From the NCBI GenBank assembly GCA_963746185.1, contig CAVVAE010000004.1, forward strand, positions 806,001 through 870,000: a stretch of 64,000 nt of DNA, in the 5' to 3' direction. This document shows, one piece after another, positions 52,274 to 60,340 of the stretch. Position numbers and translations under genes: made by a program. How positions within the stretch are numbered: position 1 is the first letter of the stretch; each line of letters opens with the position of its first letter. The DNA comes from CAVVAE01 sp963746185 (lineage in GTDB: Bacteria > Actinomycetota > Actinomycetes > Propionibacteriales > Nocardioidaceae). The notes under the pieces are model-generated. The model searched no databases. It worked only from the letters and a program-made list of their open reading frames with translations, and was not told where the DNA came from.

Positions 52274-53157
52274 TGACGCCACCTCTGCCCAGCGATCCGT
52301 CCGCAAGACTTCGGTCGCGATCGCTGCTGGCCGGGGAGGCCGCGGCATCAAGCGCGGAAGTCGAGGCTGCGCTCACCACCCCGCCCGATCCGACGGCCGC
52401 TGCCTTCTTCGACGTCGACAACACGGTGATGCAAGGCGCATCGATCTTCCACCTCGCTCGCGGACTGCATCGCCGCGACTTCTTCACGACCAAGGACATC
52501 GTCAGGGCCGCCTGGGACCAGGCGTACTTCCGCATGGTCGGCGTTGAGCATCCGGCCGCTGTCTCCAACGCGCGACTGTCCGCGCTGTCCTTCATCGCCG
52601 GACACCGGGTCGAAGAGCTGGAGTCACTCGGAGAGGAGATCTTCGACGAAGCGATGGCGCACCGGATCTGGCCCGGCACCAGGGCGCTCGCTCAGATGCA
52701 TCTCGACCAGGGCCAGCGCGTGTGGCTGGTGACCGCCGCGCCTGTGGAGATCGCCAGGATCATTGCCTACCGGCTCGGCCTGACCGGAGCCTTGGGGACG
52801 ATCGCCGAAAGCGTCGACGGCGTCTACACCGGTCGACTGGTTGGGGACTTGCTCCACGGCGCCTCGAAAGCTGAGGCAGTCCGAGCGCTCGCCGAGCAGG
52901 AGGGCCTCGATCTGGAGCGCTGCTCGGCGTACTCCGACTCCTACAACGACTTACCGATGCTGACCATGGTGGGCGTCCCGTGCGCGATCAATCCTGACGG
53001 CAAACTGCGCGACCACGCCCGGCGCCACGGCTGGCGAATCCGTGACTACCGAACAGGACGCAAAGCGGCCAGGCTAGGCCTGTTCGGAGCTGCGTGTGCC
53101 GGCGCCGTCACGGGTAGCGTGGCCGCCGCGATCGCGCTCCGACGCAAGATCCGCTGA
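52273..53157 (+). CDS. HAD-IB family phosphatase (SerB1-like)
   Basis: A 294-residue protein. HAD motif I is D47-V-D49-N-T, with TAAPVEIARIIA as motif II. GASKAEAVRAL supplies the motif III Lys, and YSDSYNDLPML supplies motif IV. A single hydrophobic segment near residues 265 to 285 suggests membrane attachment. It belongs to the HAD-IB group annotated as phosphoserine phosphatase-like (Rv0505c type); true substrate unknown. In Streptomyces a related gene lies beside bldN, as here. Confidence 0.82.
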   Translation: MTPPLPSDPSARLRSRSLLAGEAAASSAEVEAALTTPPDPTAAAFFDVDNTVMQGASIFHLARGLHRRDFFTTKDIVRAAWDQAYFRMVGVEHPAAVSNARLSALSFIAGHRVEELESLGEEIFDEAMAHRIWPGTRALAQMHLDQGQRVWLVTAAPVEIARIIAYRLGLTGALGTIAESVDGVYTGRLVGDLLHGASKAEAVRALAEQEGLDLERCSAYSDSYNDLPMLTMVGVPCAINPDGKLRDHARRHGWRIRDYRTGRKAARLGLFGAACAGAVTGSVAAAIALRRKIR

Positions 53158-53256
53158 CGGTCCGCGCGAGAAATCCGCCCTCTCGTCCCTTGTGATCCGT
53201 GTTACTGACGGGTTCTCTTGGGGTACGGCCACAGCGTACGATCAGTCGGATTGGGA

Positions 53257-53272
53257 CCGGCACACGTGCCGG
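53257..53272. promoter_or_regulatory. Perfect 7-bp inverted repeat in the sigma-factor leader
   Basis: CCGGCAC and GTGCCGG flank an AC centre and end 14 nt before the ATG of the BldN-like sigma gene, just upstream of its ribosome binding site. It could be an operator or a hairpin that limits translation initiation. Confidence 0.4.
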
Positions 53273-53286
53273 CAGAGGGAGACCGG

Positions 53287-53991
53287 ATGGCTCGCACCGA
53301 GATCGCCGCGATGACAGGGTATGACGCCCTGCGCTGCGCTGTCGCCGACCTGATCCTGTCTGGGCCGCTGATGGCCACCTCGTCCGCGACGTCACCAGGT
53401 CCCAGCGGCGGTGGCCACGACTACCCACCGGATGCCGACGATGCGGCCCTGCGGGTCGCCGCACTCGTCGACCTGGCCAGAGACGGCGATGCAGAGGCCT
53501 TCGGTTCTCTCTACGACCACTACAGCCAGCAGGTCTACCGCTTCGTCTATTACCGGGTCAGCTCACCGGCACTCGCCGAGGACCTGGTCAGCGAGACGTT
53601 CTTCCGGGCGCTCCGGTCGATGGCCAGCTTCCAGTGGCAGGGCAAGGACTTCGGAGCCTGGCTGATGACAATCGCGCGCAACCTGGTGGTCGATCACTAC
53701 AAGGCCGGCCGCACCAGGCTCGAGTCGGCTACCGATGACTTCGGCGGGCACGAAGAGGTGTCTGCCGGACCCGAGGACGAAGTGCTCGTCGGGCTGACCA
53801 ACGAGATCCTGCACGAGGCGATCACGCACCTGCCGGAGGAGCAGCAAACCTGCCTGGTGATGCGCTTCCTCAACGAGAACTCGATCGCCGAGACCGCCCT
53901 TGCGCTGGGACGTACGGAGGGAGCCATCAAACAGCTCCAGCTCAGAGCCGTACGCAACCTGGCCAAACTGATGCCAGAGGGGGTCCGATGA
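53287..53991 (+). CDS. bldN: BldN-like ECF RNA polymerase sigma factor
   Basis: A 234-residue ECF sigma. An N-terminal extension of about 60 residues precedes region 2 (SLYDHYSQQVYRFVYYRV to ETFFRALRSMASF), and region 4 follows (LPEEQQTCLVMRFLNENSIAETALALGRTEGAIKQLQLRAV). The HAD gene upstream and a DUF5667 gene downstream reproduce the Streptomyces bldN-rsbN neighbourhood, and rex-hem lies 5 kb away as in S. coelicolor. Streptomyces BldN drives aerial-growth genes; the role in this organism is unknown. The ATG at 53287 has GAGGGAG upstream. Confidence 0.82.
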   Translation: MARTEIAAMTGYDALRCAVADLILSGPLMATSSATSPGPSGGGHDYPPDADDAALRVAALVDLARDGDAEAFGSLYDHYSQQVYRFVYYRVSSPALAEDLVSETFFRALRSMASFQWQGKDFGAWLMTIARNLVVDHYKAGRTRLESATDDFGGHEEVSAGPEDEVLVGLTNEILHEAITHLPEEQQTCLVMRFLNENSIAETALALGRTEGAIKQLQLRAVRNLAKLMPEGVR

Positions 53992-54019
53992 GGCTAGGAC
54001 AATATAGCCCGTTTGGTGC

Positions 54020-54048
54020 CGTAACTTTCCCCCTGCTTGGGTCGTTCA
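54020..54048 (+). promoter_or_regulatory. Candidate BldN-dependent promoter of the rsbN-like gene
   Basis: CGTAAC at 54020 to 54025 and CGTTCA at 54043 to 54048 are 17 nt apart, close to the BldN consensus as I recall it (CGTAAC, about 16 nt, CGTTGA). They lie in the 118-nt gap between the sigma gene and its predicted anti-sigma gene. In S. venezuelae rsbN is itself a BldN target, so a feedback loop is plausible. Confidence 0.5.
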
Positions 54049-54109
54049 TCCTCACAAGGAAGCACAATCCCACCTCTGAGCAACAACTTGGACCGACCAG
54101 AGAGACCCC

Positions 54110-55291
54110 ATGATGCGCATGGTGACCGCACGGAAGCGTGCGGATGAGTTCGCGGCGGCCGTCGACGGCCGACCGACGAGCGACGCTGCGCATCGCGAAC
54201 TGCTCGCATTCGTGGCTCTGGTCGAGCAACTGCGTGACCTCGAGACCCCCGTCATGCGGGAAGAATTCTCCGGTGACCTGCGCGCTCGCCTGATGGCTGC
54301 CGCGCCCCAAGAGCTCGCCGACCTCCCGGCCACCTCGCGGCGTTCACCTCGCACGTCGAAACGCACCGCTGAGCCAGCACGTCGTCGCGCCGTTTCGGTG
54401 GCTGCCGCGGCCTGCATTGTCGTGGGAAGCGCTGTAGGCGTGGCCGCTGCGAGCCAGTCGTCGCTCCCCGGCGACCCGCTCTACCCACTCAAGCGCGCCA
54501 TCGAAGGCGTCGAGGTCTCCGTGGCCGGCTCGTCGGATGACCGCGGCCATGAACTGCTCGAGCACGCCAGCACCCGGTTGTCGGAGATCAGCGACCTGTC
54601 GGTGTCCCGTTCGACCGATCCGACAACGCCGGCCCTCATCGGCCAGGCGCTTGACGACTTCACCAGCCAGGCGCAGGACGGTGCAGACGACCTCATCACG
54701 GCGTACGACGAGGAGTCCAGCGACAGCAGCATCGGCGACTTGCGGACCTTCGCCGACGAGTCCGCGGCACGACTCGATGCATTGAGCGATGCGCTGCCCG
54801 CCAACGTCGATGACGAACTGGCCGCAGCTGCGAAAGCGCTTACCGATCTCGACGCCCAGGCACGGAATGCCTGCCCGACATGCAGTTCGCTGCCGTCGTT
54901 GCAGCTGTCGTCAGCTTTGTTCGACCTGCGCACCCAGGTCGACGACACTCTCGGAGACACGGTGCCCGGCGGAACTCTCCCGACGCTGCCGGCACAGACC
55001 GAAGGTCAGTCTGGGACGCCGCAGCACCAGTCCGGGAACGGCGGAAACAACCCAGCGGACGTCGACATACCGACGCTTCCCGATCTAACGGGACCGCTGG
55101 ACCCGACGCAGGGCGATGATCCCGGCCAGACCCAGCCGCCTGAGACGACAGGCGGCGCAGACGTGGATACGCCGGGAGTACCCCCGGTCAGCGTGACGGT
55201 GGAGGTGCCAGGACTTCCGATCCCCACTGTGGAGATCGAAATCACGCTGCCGGTCCCAACGGTGCTCGACGATCCCCTCGGCCTTCCGTAG
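54110..55291 (+). CDS. rsbN: DUF5667 membrane protein, predicted anti-sigma factor (RsbN-like)
   Basis: A 393-residue protein. The first 90 residues are cytoplasmic, with ADEFAAAVDG and a helical region of anti-sigma character. One transmembrane helix follows at about 94 to 114, then the DUF5667 signature LPGDPLYPLKRAIE and a long extracellular helical domain. The last 100 or so residues are Pro/Thr/Asp-rich, probably crossing the wall. Streptomyces RsbN, which binds BldN, has the same layout. The ATG at 54110 is used; others lie at 54113 and 54119. Confidence 0.75.
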   Translation: MMRMVTARKRADEFAAAVDGRPTSDAAHRELLAFVALVEQLRDLETPVMREEFSGDLRARLMAAAPQELADLPATSRRSPRTSKRTAEPARRRAVSVAAAACIVVGSAVGVAAASQSSLPGDPLYPLKRAIEGVEVSVAGSSDDRGHELLEHASTRLSEISDLSVSRSTDPTTPALIGQALDDFTSQAQDGADDLITAYDEESSDSSIGDLRTFADESAARLDALSDALPANVDDELAAAAKALTDLDAQARNACPTCSSLPSLQLSSALFDLRTQVDDTLGDTVPGGTLPTLPAQTEGQSGTPQHQSGNGGNNPADVDIPTLPDLTGPLDPTQGDDPGQTQPPETTGGADVDTPGVPPVSVTVEVPGLPIPTVEIEITLPVPTVLDDPLGLP

Positions 55292-55317
55292 CACGCAGCG
55301 CGTTACGCGTCGACGCC

Positions 55318-56475
55318 TCAGGCGAAGACGCTGCGCCGTTGAATCAGCAGTGAGTAAAGCGTCTGCTGGATTGTCTCGCGCACCTGGTCGGTCACATTGA
55401 AGACCAGCATCGGGTCATCCGCGGCGCCATCGCCATAGCTGTCGGTGCGAATCGGCTCGCCGAACTCGATCAGCCACTTCGACGGCAACGGGATCATGCC
55501 GAGCGGCCCGAGCCACGGAAAGAACGGCGTGATGGGGATGTAGGGCATCCCGAGCAGCCTGGCCAGCGACGGGACGTTGCCCACGAGCGGGTAGATCTCC
55601 TCAGCCCCCACGACCGAACACGGGATGATCGGTACGCCTGTGCGCAGGGCGGCTGAGACGAAGCCCCCACGGCCAAACCGCTGCAGCTTGTAGCGTTCGG
55701 CGAACGGCTTGCCGATGCCCTTGAACCCTTCTGGCCAGACACCCACCAGATCGCCACGAGACAACATCCGCTCGGCATCTTCGTTGCTCGCGAGCGTGGC
55801 TCCGCCCTTGCGCGCCATCTCTCCGACAAACGGCAACCGGAAGACCAGGTCGGCACCCAGCATGCGCAGGAACCGGTGGGCGTGATCGTGGACGACCAGC
55901 GACGTGATCATCCCGTCGAGCGGCACCGTCCCGGAGTGGTTGGAGACGACGAGGGCGCCTCCTTCGCTGGGGATGTTGTCGATGCCACGGACCTCGACGC
56001 GAAACCACTTCTCTGCCAGCGGCCGCAGGGCCGTGAGCAGAAACCTCTCGGTGACCTCGACGTCGAAGCCGAAGTCGTCGACGTCGTAGTCGCCGGTGAT
56101 ACGACGACGGGCAAACGCCATCAACTCAGCGAGCTTGCGCTCCCAACCCGCGTCACCGAACACCTCACGCGCAGCTCCCGCGATCGCGTCAGCGAGGTCA
56201 TCGGCGGAGTGACTGATCGGGGTCACCGGCTCAGACGCCTGCTTGGGCGGCTGCTTGGGTGCCTTCTTCGTCGTCGTTCTCGGCGCCTTCGTGGCGGTCT
56301 TCCTCGCTGCTGTCTTCTTGGTCGTCTTCTTTGCCGCCGTCGGCTTGCCGGCAGGATCTTGGGCCACCGACTTCGCCTGCGGGGCTAGGGCTCGCGCCGC
56401 TGCGCTCGGAGACGTGCGTGCTCCGCGGCCAGGTCGCCCCCGCCCCCCGATCGGGATGACCTCAGCGTCCGCCAT
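55318..56475 (-). CDS. Lysophospholipid acyltransferase-family protein with histone-like N-terminal tail
   Basis: A 385-residue protein. Residues 1 to about 85 are Lys/Ala/Thr/Pro-rich with repeated KK-TTKK and AxKxA blocks like histone H1 tails. The acyltransferase fold follows, with the catalytic NHSGTVPLD block (H180 to D187), VWPEGFKGIGKPFAERY and GVPIIPCSVVGAEEIYP. It corresponds to Rv0502 next to the SDR gene in mycobacteria. The acyl acceptor is unknown. The ATG at 56475 overlaps the SDR gene by 14 nt. Confidence 0.8.
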   Translation of the reverse strand: MADAEVIPIGGRGRPGRGARTSPSAAARALAPQAKSVAQDPAGKPTAAKKTTKKTAARKTATKAPRTTTKKAPKQPPKQASEPVTPISHSADDLADAIAGAAREVFGDAGWERKLAELMAFARRRITGDYDVDDFGFDVEVTERFLLTALRPLAEKWFRVEVRGIDNIPSEGGALVVSNHSGTVPLDGMITSLVVHDHAHRFLRMLGADLVFRLPFVGEMARKGGATLASNEDAERMLSRGDLVGVWPEGFKGIGKPFAERYKLQRFGRGGFVSAALRTGVPIIPCSVVGAEEIYPLVGNVPSLARLLGMPYIPITPFFPWLGPLGMIPLPSKWLIEFGEPIRTDSYGDGAADDPMLVFNVTDQVRETIQQTLYSLLIQRRSVFA

Positions 56476-57496
56476 CGGGTGTCCCCTTGGCGACCAGCGT
56501 GGAGACCCGTCGCTCGAGCTCGGCGAGGCGTTCTGGGTTGAGCGCGCCCGGTCGAAGTCGGCGGGCGAACTCGTCGAACGCTTCGGCCGTGGTGTGCTTG
56601 GGCTCGAACTCGAGCATGTCGCGCATCCGGGTGGTATCGATGCCTCGACCATAGGTCAAGAACGCGGTCTGTTCGCTCGAGAGGTCGGCGTGCCGGGCAC
56701 GTGGAAACACCGAGCCGATCGGGCTCATCGCAAACGACGGTACGGCGACGCTCGGGCGGCCCAGCCGTCGTACGGCCTGCGAAAGCATCAGCACACCGTC
56801 GCCAGCAACGTTGAACGTGCCGTCGACATCGCTCAAAGTGGCGTGATGAAGAGCCGCCAACGCGTCGTCTTCATGGCAGAACTGCAGTCGCGGGTCGAAC
56901 CCGAGGACGGTCGGGATCACCGGAAGAGAGAAGTAGCGCGTCAAGGATGTCTCGATGCGAGGGCCGATGAGGTTGGCGCAGCGCAGCATGGTGACCGCGA
57001 CATCGGGGCGCCGGCGGGCGAAGCCACGCACGTAGCCCTCGACCTCGACGGAATCCTTGGCGAACCCCGAACGTGGCATCCGGCGAGGCGCCATGTCCTC
57101 CCTGAACATCGCCGGGTCTTTCGGTGACGAGCCATAGACCTGCGACGAGGACTTCACGATGAGGCGCTCGACGCCTGGCGCCTTCTGGCAGGCAGCCAGC
57201 AGCTGCATCGTGCCGATGACGTTGATCTCCTTCATCGACGTTCGCCCGCCGGCGCCGCTAGGAGTCGCTATCACGCTCAGGTGAACGACAGTGTCGACCT
57301 CGTCGGCGGCGATGACCTTGGCGATGACCGGGTTGCGGATGTCGGCCCGGACGAAGCGAACGTCACCCAGATCATGTCGAGGGGGGACGACGTCGACCCC
57401 GATCACGCGATCGACGTGGGGGTCTTCGGCGATCTGGCGTGCAAAGCGCCCACCGAGATCCCGGCATACGCCAGTGACCAGGACGACGCGACCCAT
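56462..57496 (-). CDS. NAD-dependent epimerase/dehydratase-type SDR protein (GalE2-like)
   Basis: A 344-residue extended SDR protein. The dinucleotide motif is LVTGVCRDLGGRFA, with the acidic residue of GVDVVPP following. The usual YxxxK catalytic motif appears as FAKDSVEVEGYV, with no Tyr at the expected site, so catalytic activity as an epimerase is uncertain. It corresponds to Rv0501 (annotated galE2) by position and sequence feel. It shares its transcript with the acyltransferase gene. Confidence 0.75.
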   Translation of the reverse strand: MGRVVLVTGVCRDLGGRFARQIAEDPHVDRVIGVDVVPPRHDLGDVRFVRADIRNPVIAKVIAADEVDTVVHLSVIATPSGAGGRTSMKEINVIGTMQLLAACQKAPGVERLIVKSSSQVYGSSPKDPAMFREDMAPRRMPRSGFAKDSVEVEGYVRGFARRRPDVAVTMLRCANLIGPRIETSLTRYFSLPVIPTVLGFDPRLQFCHEDDALAALHHATLSDVDGTFNVAGDGVLMLSQAVRRLGRPSVAVPSFAMSPIGSVFPRARHADLSSEQTAFLTYGRGIDTTRMRDMLEFEPKHTTAEAFDEFARRLRPGALNPERLAELERRVSTLVAKGTPDGGR

Positions 57497-57512
57497 CGGG
57501 GCTCGTACTGCC

Positions 57513-57614
57513 TTACTTGCCTTGGCGGCGACGCTGGATGCGCGTCTTCTTCAGCAGCTTGCGATGTTTCTTCTTCGCCATCCGCTTGCGGCGCTTCTTG
57601 ATAACTGAGCCCAC
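57513..57614 (-). CDS. Small ribosomal protein bS22 (33 residues, AURKAIP1/COX24-like)
   Basis: A very short, strongly basic protein that starts MGSVIKKRRKRM and continues with alternating Lys/Arg blocks (KKKHRKLLKKT, RRRQGK at the end). It matches the actinobacterial bS22 protein (Rv0500B in mycobacteria), which binds the small ribosomal subunit. The start is a GTG at 57614 with AAAGG six nt upstream. It sits 16 nt before the SDR gene, as in mycobacteria. Confidence 0.92.
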   Translation of the reverse strand: MGSVIKKRRKRMAKKKHRKLLKKTRIQRRRQGK

Positions 57615-57979
57615 GGTCTACCTTTCGGGCGTTGCTGTCTTGGGGGCCGGTGCTGCGGGACAGCCGCCGGGGAGGATGCTCGTTGCCGCATTCAAGCGAC
57701 CGGGCCAGCCTACCGGTTGACCCTGGGCCCACCCGATGTGACCCTGATTCATACTTATGCGTGACTTGGAAGGGTCTTGACTAGGGTGAAGGGCTGAGCC
57801 CTCGTCCCCCGATCGGGGGAGGCCGTTCCGGTGCATTTTTTGGACGATAGGCCGCGTATCGGGGCCAAATTAACTACTCTTGGTGATAGGACTTGCACGC
57901 TCTGCAACCTTACCCCCACACTCTAAGTCGGCTCCGGAACATGTCAGGGCCGATTAGATCCCTGGGGAGGGAGAAATAA
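57615..57979. other. 365-nt intergenic region between bS22 and the CAP-domain gene
   Basis: No gene is seen. On the - side a TAGGCT-like -10 (57707 to 57712, complement strand) may serve bS22. On the + side the stretch before the CAP gene holds GGGCT-G-AGCCC (57791 to 57801), the perfect palindrome CCCCCGATCGGGGG (57806 to 57819) and a T6 run shortly after, followed by AT-richer sequence. This could be a structured leader or a terminator-like element. I recognise no known riboswitch class. A GGGAGGG ribosome binding site precedes the CAP gene start. Confidence 0.5.
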
Positions 57980-58585
57980 ATGTCAGACCGGAACACTAGC
58001 CATACGGCTCAGATATCTCCGAGGACAGGCTGGCTCCGCCAGCGCGGCCTCGGTGGGGCTGCCATCGCCGCTCTTGCAGCCTTCGCCGTCGTCCTGCCAC
58101 TCCAGACGCCAGCTCAAGCCAGCACGACAGCGGCACCGTCTAGTGCTTCCGCAAGTGCCGTCAATGTGGCCACCACCGTCACACTCGCGACCAAGGCAAA
58201 GAAGACTCCTCTCAGCCAGGCTGGTTATGAGAATCGGCTGCACCGCTGGGCCAACAAGGCCCGCGCACATCACGGCATCAGGGCTCTCTCGGTACGCCCT
58301 TGCCATGAGAACTTCGCCCAGCGCTGGGCCCGCCATCTGGCCAACAAGAACGAGTTCTACCACCAGGACCTCGGCAGGTATATGACCTCCTGCAAGCTCG
58401 GCAAGGCCGGTGAGATTCTCGCGATGGGCAGTGTCTCGCCGCGCAACATGGTTCGGATGTGGATGCACTCATCGACGCACCGTCAAATCCTGCTCGACCG
58501 TTCCTTCAGGCTCGCAGGCATCGGCGCCCGCAAGGACGCCCGCGGCAACTGGGTCGGATGTATCGACTTCGGCCGCCGCCTCTAA
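57980..58585 (+). CDS. Secreted CAP (SCP/PR1)-domain protein
   Basis: A 201-residue exported protein. The signal peptide has a long polar front (residues 1 to 27), a hydrophobic core and a probable AQA cleavage near 47. The CAP domain covers about 75 to 200, with NRLHRWANKARAHHGIRALSV, the HENFAQRWA helix, and the C-terminal MWMHSSTHRQILLDRSFRLAGIGARKD block. The single domain has three cysteines. Bacterial CAP proteins are secreted with largely unknown roles. Confidence 0.88.
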   Translation: MSDRNTSHTAQISPRTGWLRQRGLGGAAIAALAAFAVVLPLQTPAQASTTAAPSSASASAVNVATTVTLATKAKKTPLSQAGYENRLHRWANKARAHHGIRALSVRPCHENFAQRWARHLANKNEFYHQDLGRYMTSCKLGKAGEILAMGSVSPRNMVRMWMHSSTHRQILLDRSFRLAGIGARKDARGNWVGCIDFGRRL

Positions 58586-58589
58586 GACT

Positions 58590-58635
58590 CGCACCCACAC
58601 AAAAGCCCGCACCCACACAAAAGAAAAAGCACCCA
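58590..58635 (+). repeat. 18-bp tandem direct repeat downstream of the CAP gene
   Basis: CGCACCCACACAAAAG is repeated with an exact 18-bp period starting at 58590 and 58608, with a partial third copy (GCACCCACG) by 58635. It lies between the CAP stop codon and the terminator hairpin. It is not obviously coding. Confidence 0.7.
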
Positions 58636-58641
58636 CGTAAG

Positions 58642-58677
58642 AAGAAGGCGAGTGCCCCTCGGGGCACTCGCCTTCTT
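58642..58677. terminator. Strong bidirectional terminator hairpin
   Basis: A perfect 16-bp stem, AAGAAGGCGAGTGCCC paired with GGGCACTCGCCTTCTT, encloses a CTCG loop. It lies between the CAP gene and the convergent small HTH gene. The A-rich flank on one side would give a U tract on the opposite transcript. Confidence 0.92.
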
Positions 58678-58743
58678 GGTGTTCTGATGACTCGATGTTC
58701 AATGTTCACTGTCTGACGGGTACGCCCGACCAAGTTGCAGTGT

Positions 58744-58953
58744 TCAGCCTGCCTGGAAGAAGGACTTCCGCAGATACTCGTTAACGGCATCCTCGGGCAC
58801 GCGGAACGAACGTCCCACGCGAACCGCCGGCAGCTCACCTGAGTGCACCAACCGGTAGACCGTCATCTTGGACACCCTCATTGCCGTGGCTACCTCAGCC
58901 ACGGTAAGGAACTTGACCTCGGAGAGGGCATCTCCGGGCGGGTTTGAGGCCAT
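58744..58953 (-). CDS. Small HTH (excisionase/MerR-like) DNA-binding protein
   Basis: A 69-residue protein consisting of a single winged-helix/MerR-type HTH domain: FLTVAEVATAMRVSKMTVYRLVHSGELPAVRVGRSFRVPEDAV. It closely resembles mycobacterial Rv0500A, which also lies between proC and bS22/SDR genes. The DNA target is unknown. The ATG at 58953 gives the family length. The 196 nt upstream to the acuC gene show no other gene. Confidence 0.88.
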   Translation of the reverse strand: MASNPPGDALSEVKFLTVAEVATAMRVSKMTVYRLVHSGELPAVRVGRSFRVPEDAVNEYLRKSFFQAG

Positions 58954-59149
58954 GACGCACCAACTTCCGGCACAAGCGCTCCTCGGCTTCCCCACCGAAG
59001 ACCAATCGCCTGCGCGTTTAAACGTGAGAGTAGTGGCAAATGAGGCTGATGGGGAAGCAGAGTCGAAAATAAAGTGCTGAATCGAGACAGATATGGCGCA
59101 CTTTGTCGGCGTGTCGCTTGCATTTGCCTCCTCCAACCGTACCGCCTGG

Positions 59150-60331
59150 TCAGTACCCCAAATCGATGCCATGCCACGGGAAGATCTCGCGACGGGTCTG
59201 CTCGACGGACCGGTCGAGCCAGGAGTCGGGGTTGTAACCGTTGCTCCAGTCGGTGAAAAGCGGATCGCGACCGTCGGTCATCACCGTCGGGCCACGGTGT
59301 CCGGTCGCCGTGGCGACATAGTCGCGCCACTCCTCGGGAATCGGCGTATGCGGGTCAAGGGGTCGGCCGGCGACCACGGCCAGCAGGTGCGACCAGGTCC
59401 GGGGTACGACGTCGATCACGGCGTATCCGCCCCCTCCCGTTGCCACCCAGCGTCCTTGGCTGACCTCATGGGCGAGGTCGTGCAGCGCCAGATGGGCGGC
59501 CCGCTGACCGTCGACGCTGAGCATCAGGTGGGCGAGCGGGTCATCCATGTGGGAGTCACAGCCGTGCTGGGAGACCAGCACGCTGGGTTTGAACTCGCGC
59601 AGCAGCGACGGCACGACCGCATGGAAGGCGCGCAGCCAGCCGCCGTCGCCCGTGCCCGGTGGCAACGCGATGTTGACCGATCCACCCTGCGCGTCAGGCC
59701 CTCCGCTCTCGCTGGGATCACCCGTGCCAGGAAACAGCGTGCGTGGGCTTTCATGCAGGCTGATCGTGAGCACCCGCGGGTCGTTGTAGAACGCTGCCTG
59801 CACTCCGTCACCGTGGTGCACATCGATGTCGACGTACGCCACCCGCTCGGCACCTGCACGAAGCAGCCACGCGATCGCGATCGCCGGGTCGTTGTAGATG
59901 CAGAAGCCGCTCGCGCATCCCGCCATCGCATGGTGCAGGCCACCGCTGATATTGACGGCATGCAGCGCTTCACCCGACCACACCTGTCGCGCGGCTTCCA
60001 CCGATGCGCCGACGATGTGGGCCGAGGCCTCGTGCATGCGCGCGAAGGTCGGGTTGTCGTCGGTGCCGAGACCATGGACGAGATCTCGTTGGCCGGGGTC
60101 GGCGCTGATCCCCTTCACGGACGCGATGTACTCGGGCTCGTGGATCAGCTCGAGGTCGTCGTCGGAGGCCGTAGGCGCTGGCACCACTTCGATCTCGGGA
60201 AGGTCGAGCACCCCGAGCGCGCGGGCCAGCCGGATCGTCAGGTCGACCCGAATCGGGGCCATCGGATGGCTCGGACCGAAGTTGTACTGCGTCAGCTCAT
60301 CGTCGAAAACGACACGCGCGACTCCGGTCAT
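59150..60331 (-). CDS. acuC: AcuC-like class II histone-deacetylase-family protein
   Basis: A 393-residue zinc-dependent deacetylase fold. It shows GPSHPMxPxR at the N-terminus, GGLHHAMAGCASGFCIYND (active-site His), and YVDIDVHHGDGVQ with the zinc-binding Asp and His. The C-terminal GGGGY is present. AcuC-type enzymes deacetylate acetyl-CoA synthetase or acetoin-pathway proteins; the substrate here is unproven. It follows proC after 9 nt on the same strand. Confidence 0.88.
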   Translation of the reverse strand: MTGVARVVFDDELTQYNFGPSHPMAPIRVDLTIRLARALGVLDLPEIEVVPAPTASDDDLELIHEPEYIASVKGISADPGQRDLVHGLGTDDNPTFARMHEASAHIVGASVEAARQVWSGEALHAVNISGGLHHAMAGCASGFCIYNDPAIAIAWLLRAGAERVAYVDIDVHHGDGVQAAFYNDPRVLTISLHESPRTLFPGTGDPSESGGPDAQGGSVNIALPPGTGDGGWLRAFHAVVPSLLREFKPSVLVSQHGCDSHMDDPLAHLMLSVDGQRAAHLALHDLAHEVSQGRWVATGGGGYAVIDVVPRTWSHLLAVVAGRPLDPHTPIPEEWRDYVATATGHRGPTVMTDGRDPLFTDWSNGYNPDSWLDRSVEQTRREIFPWHGIDLGY

Positions 60332-60340
60332 CGTCGATAA

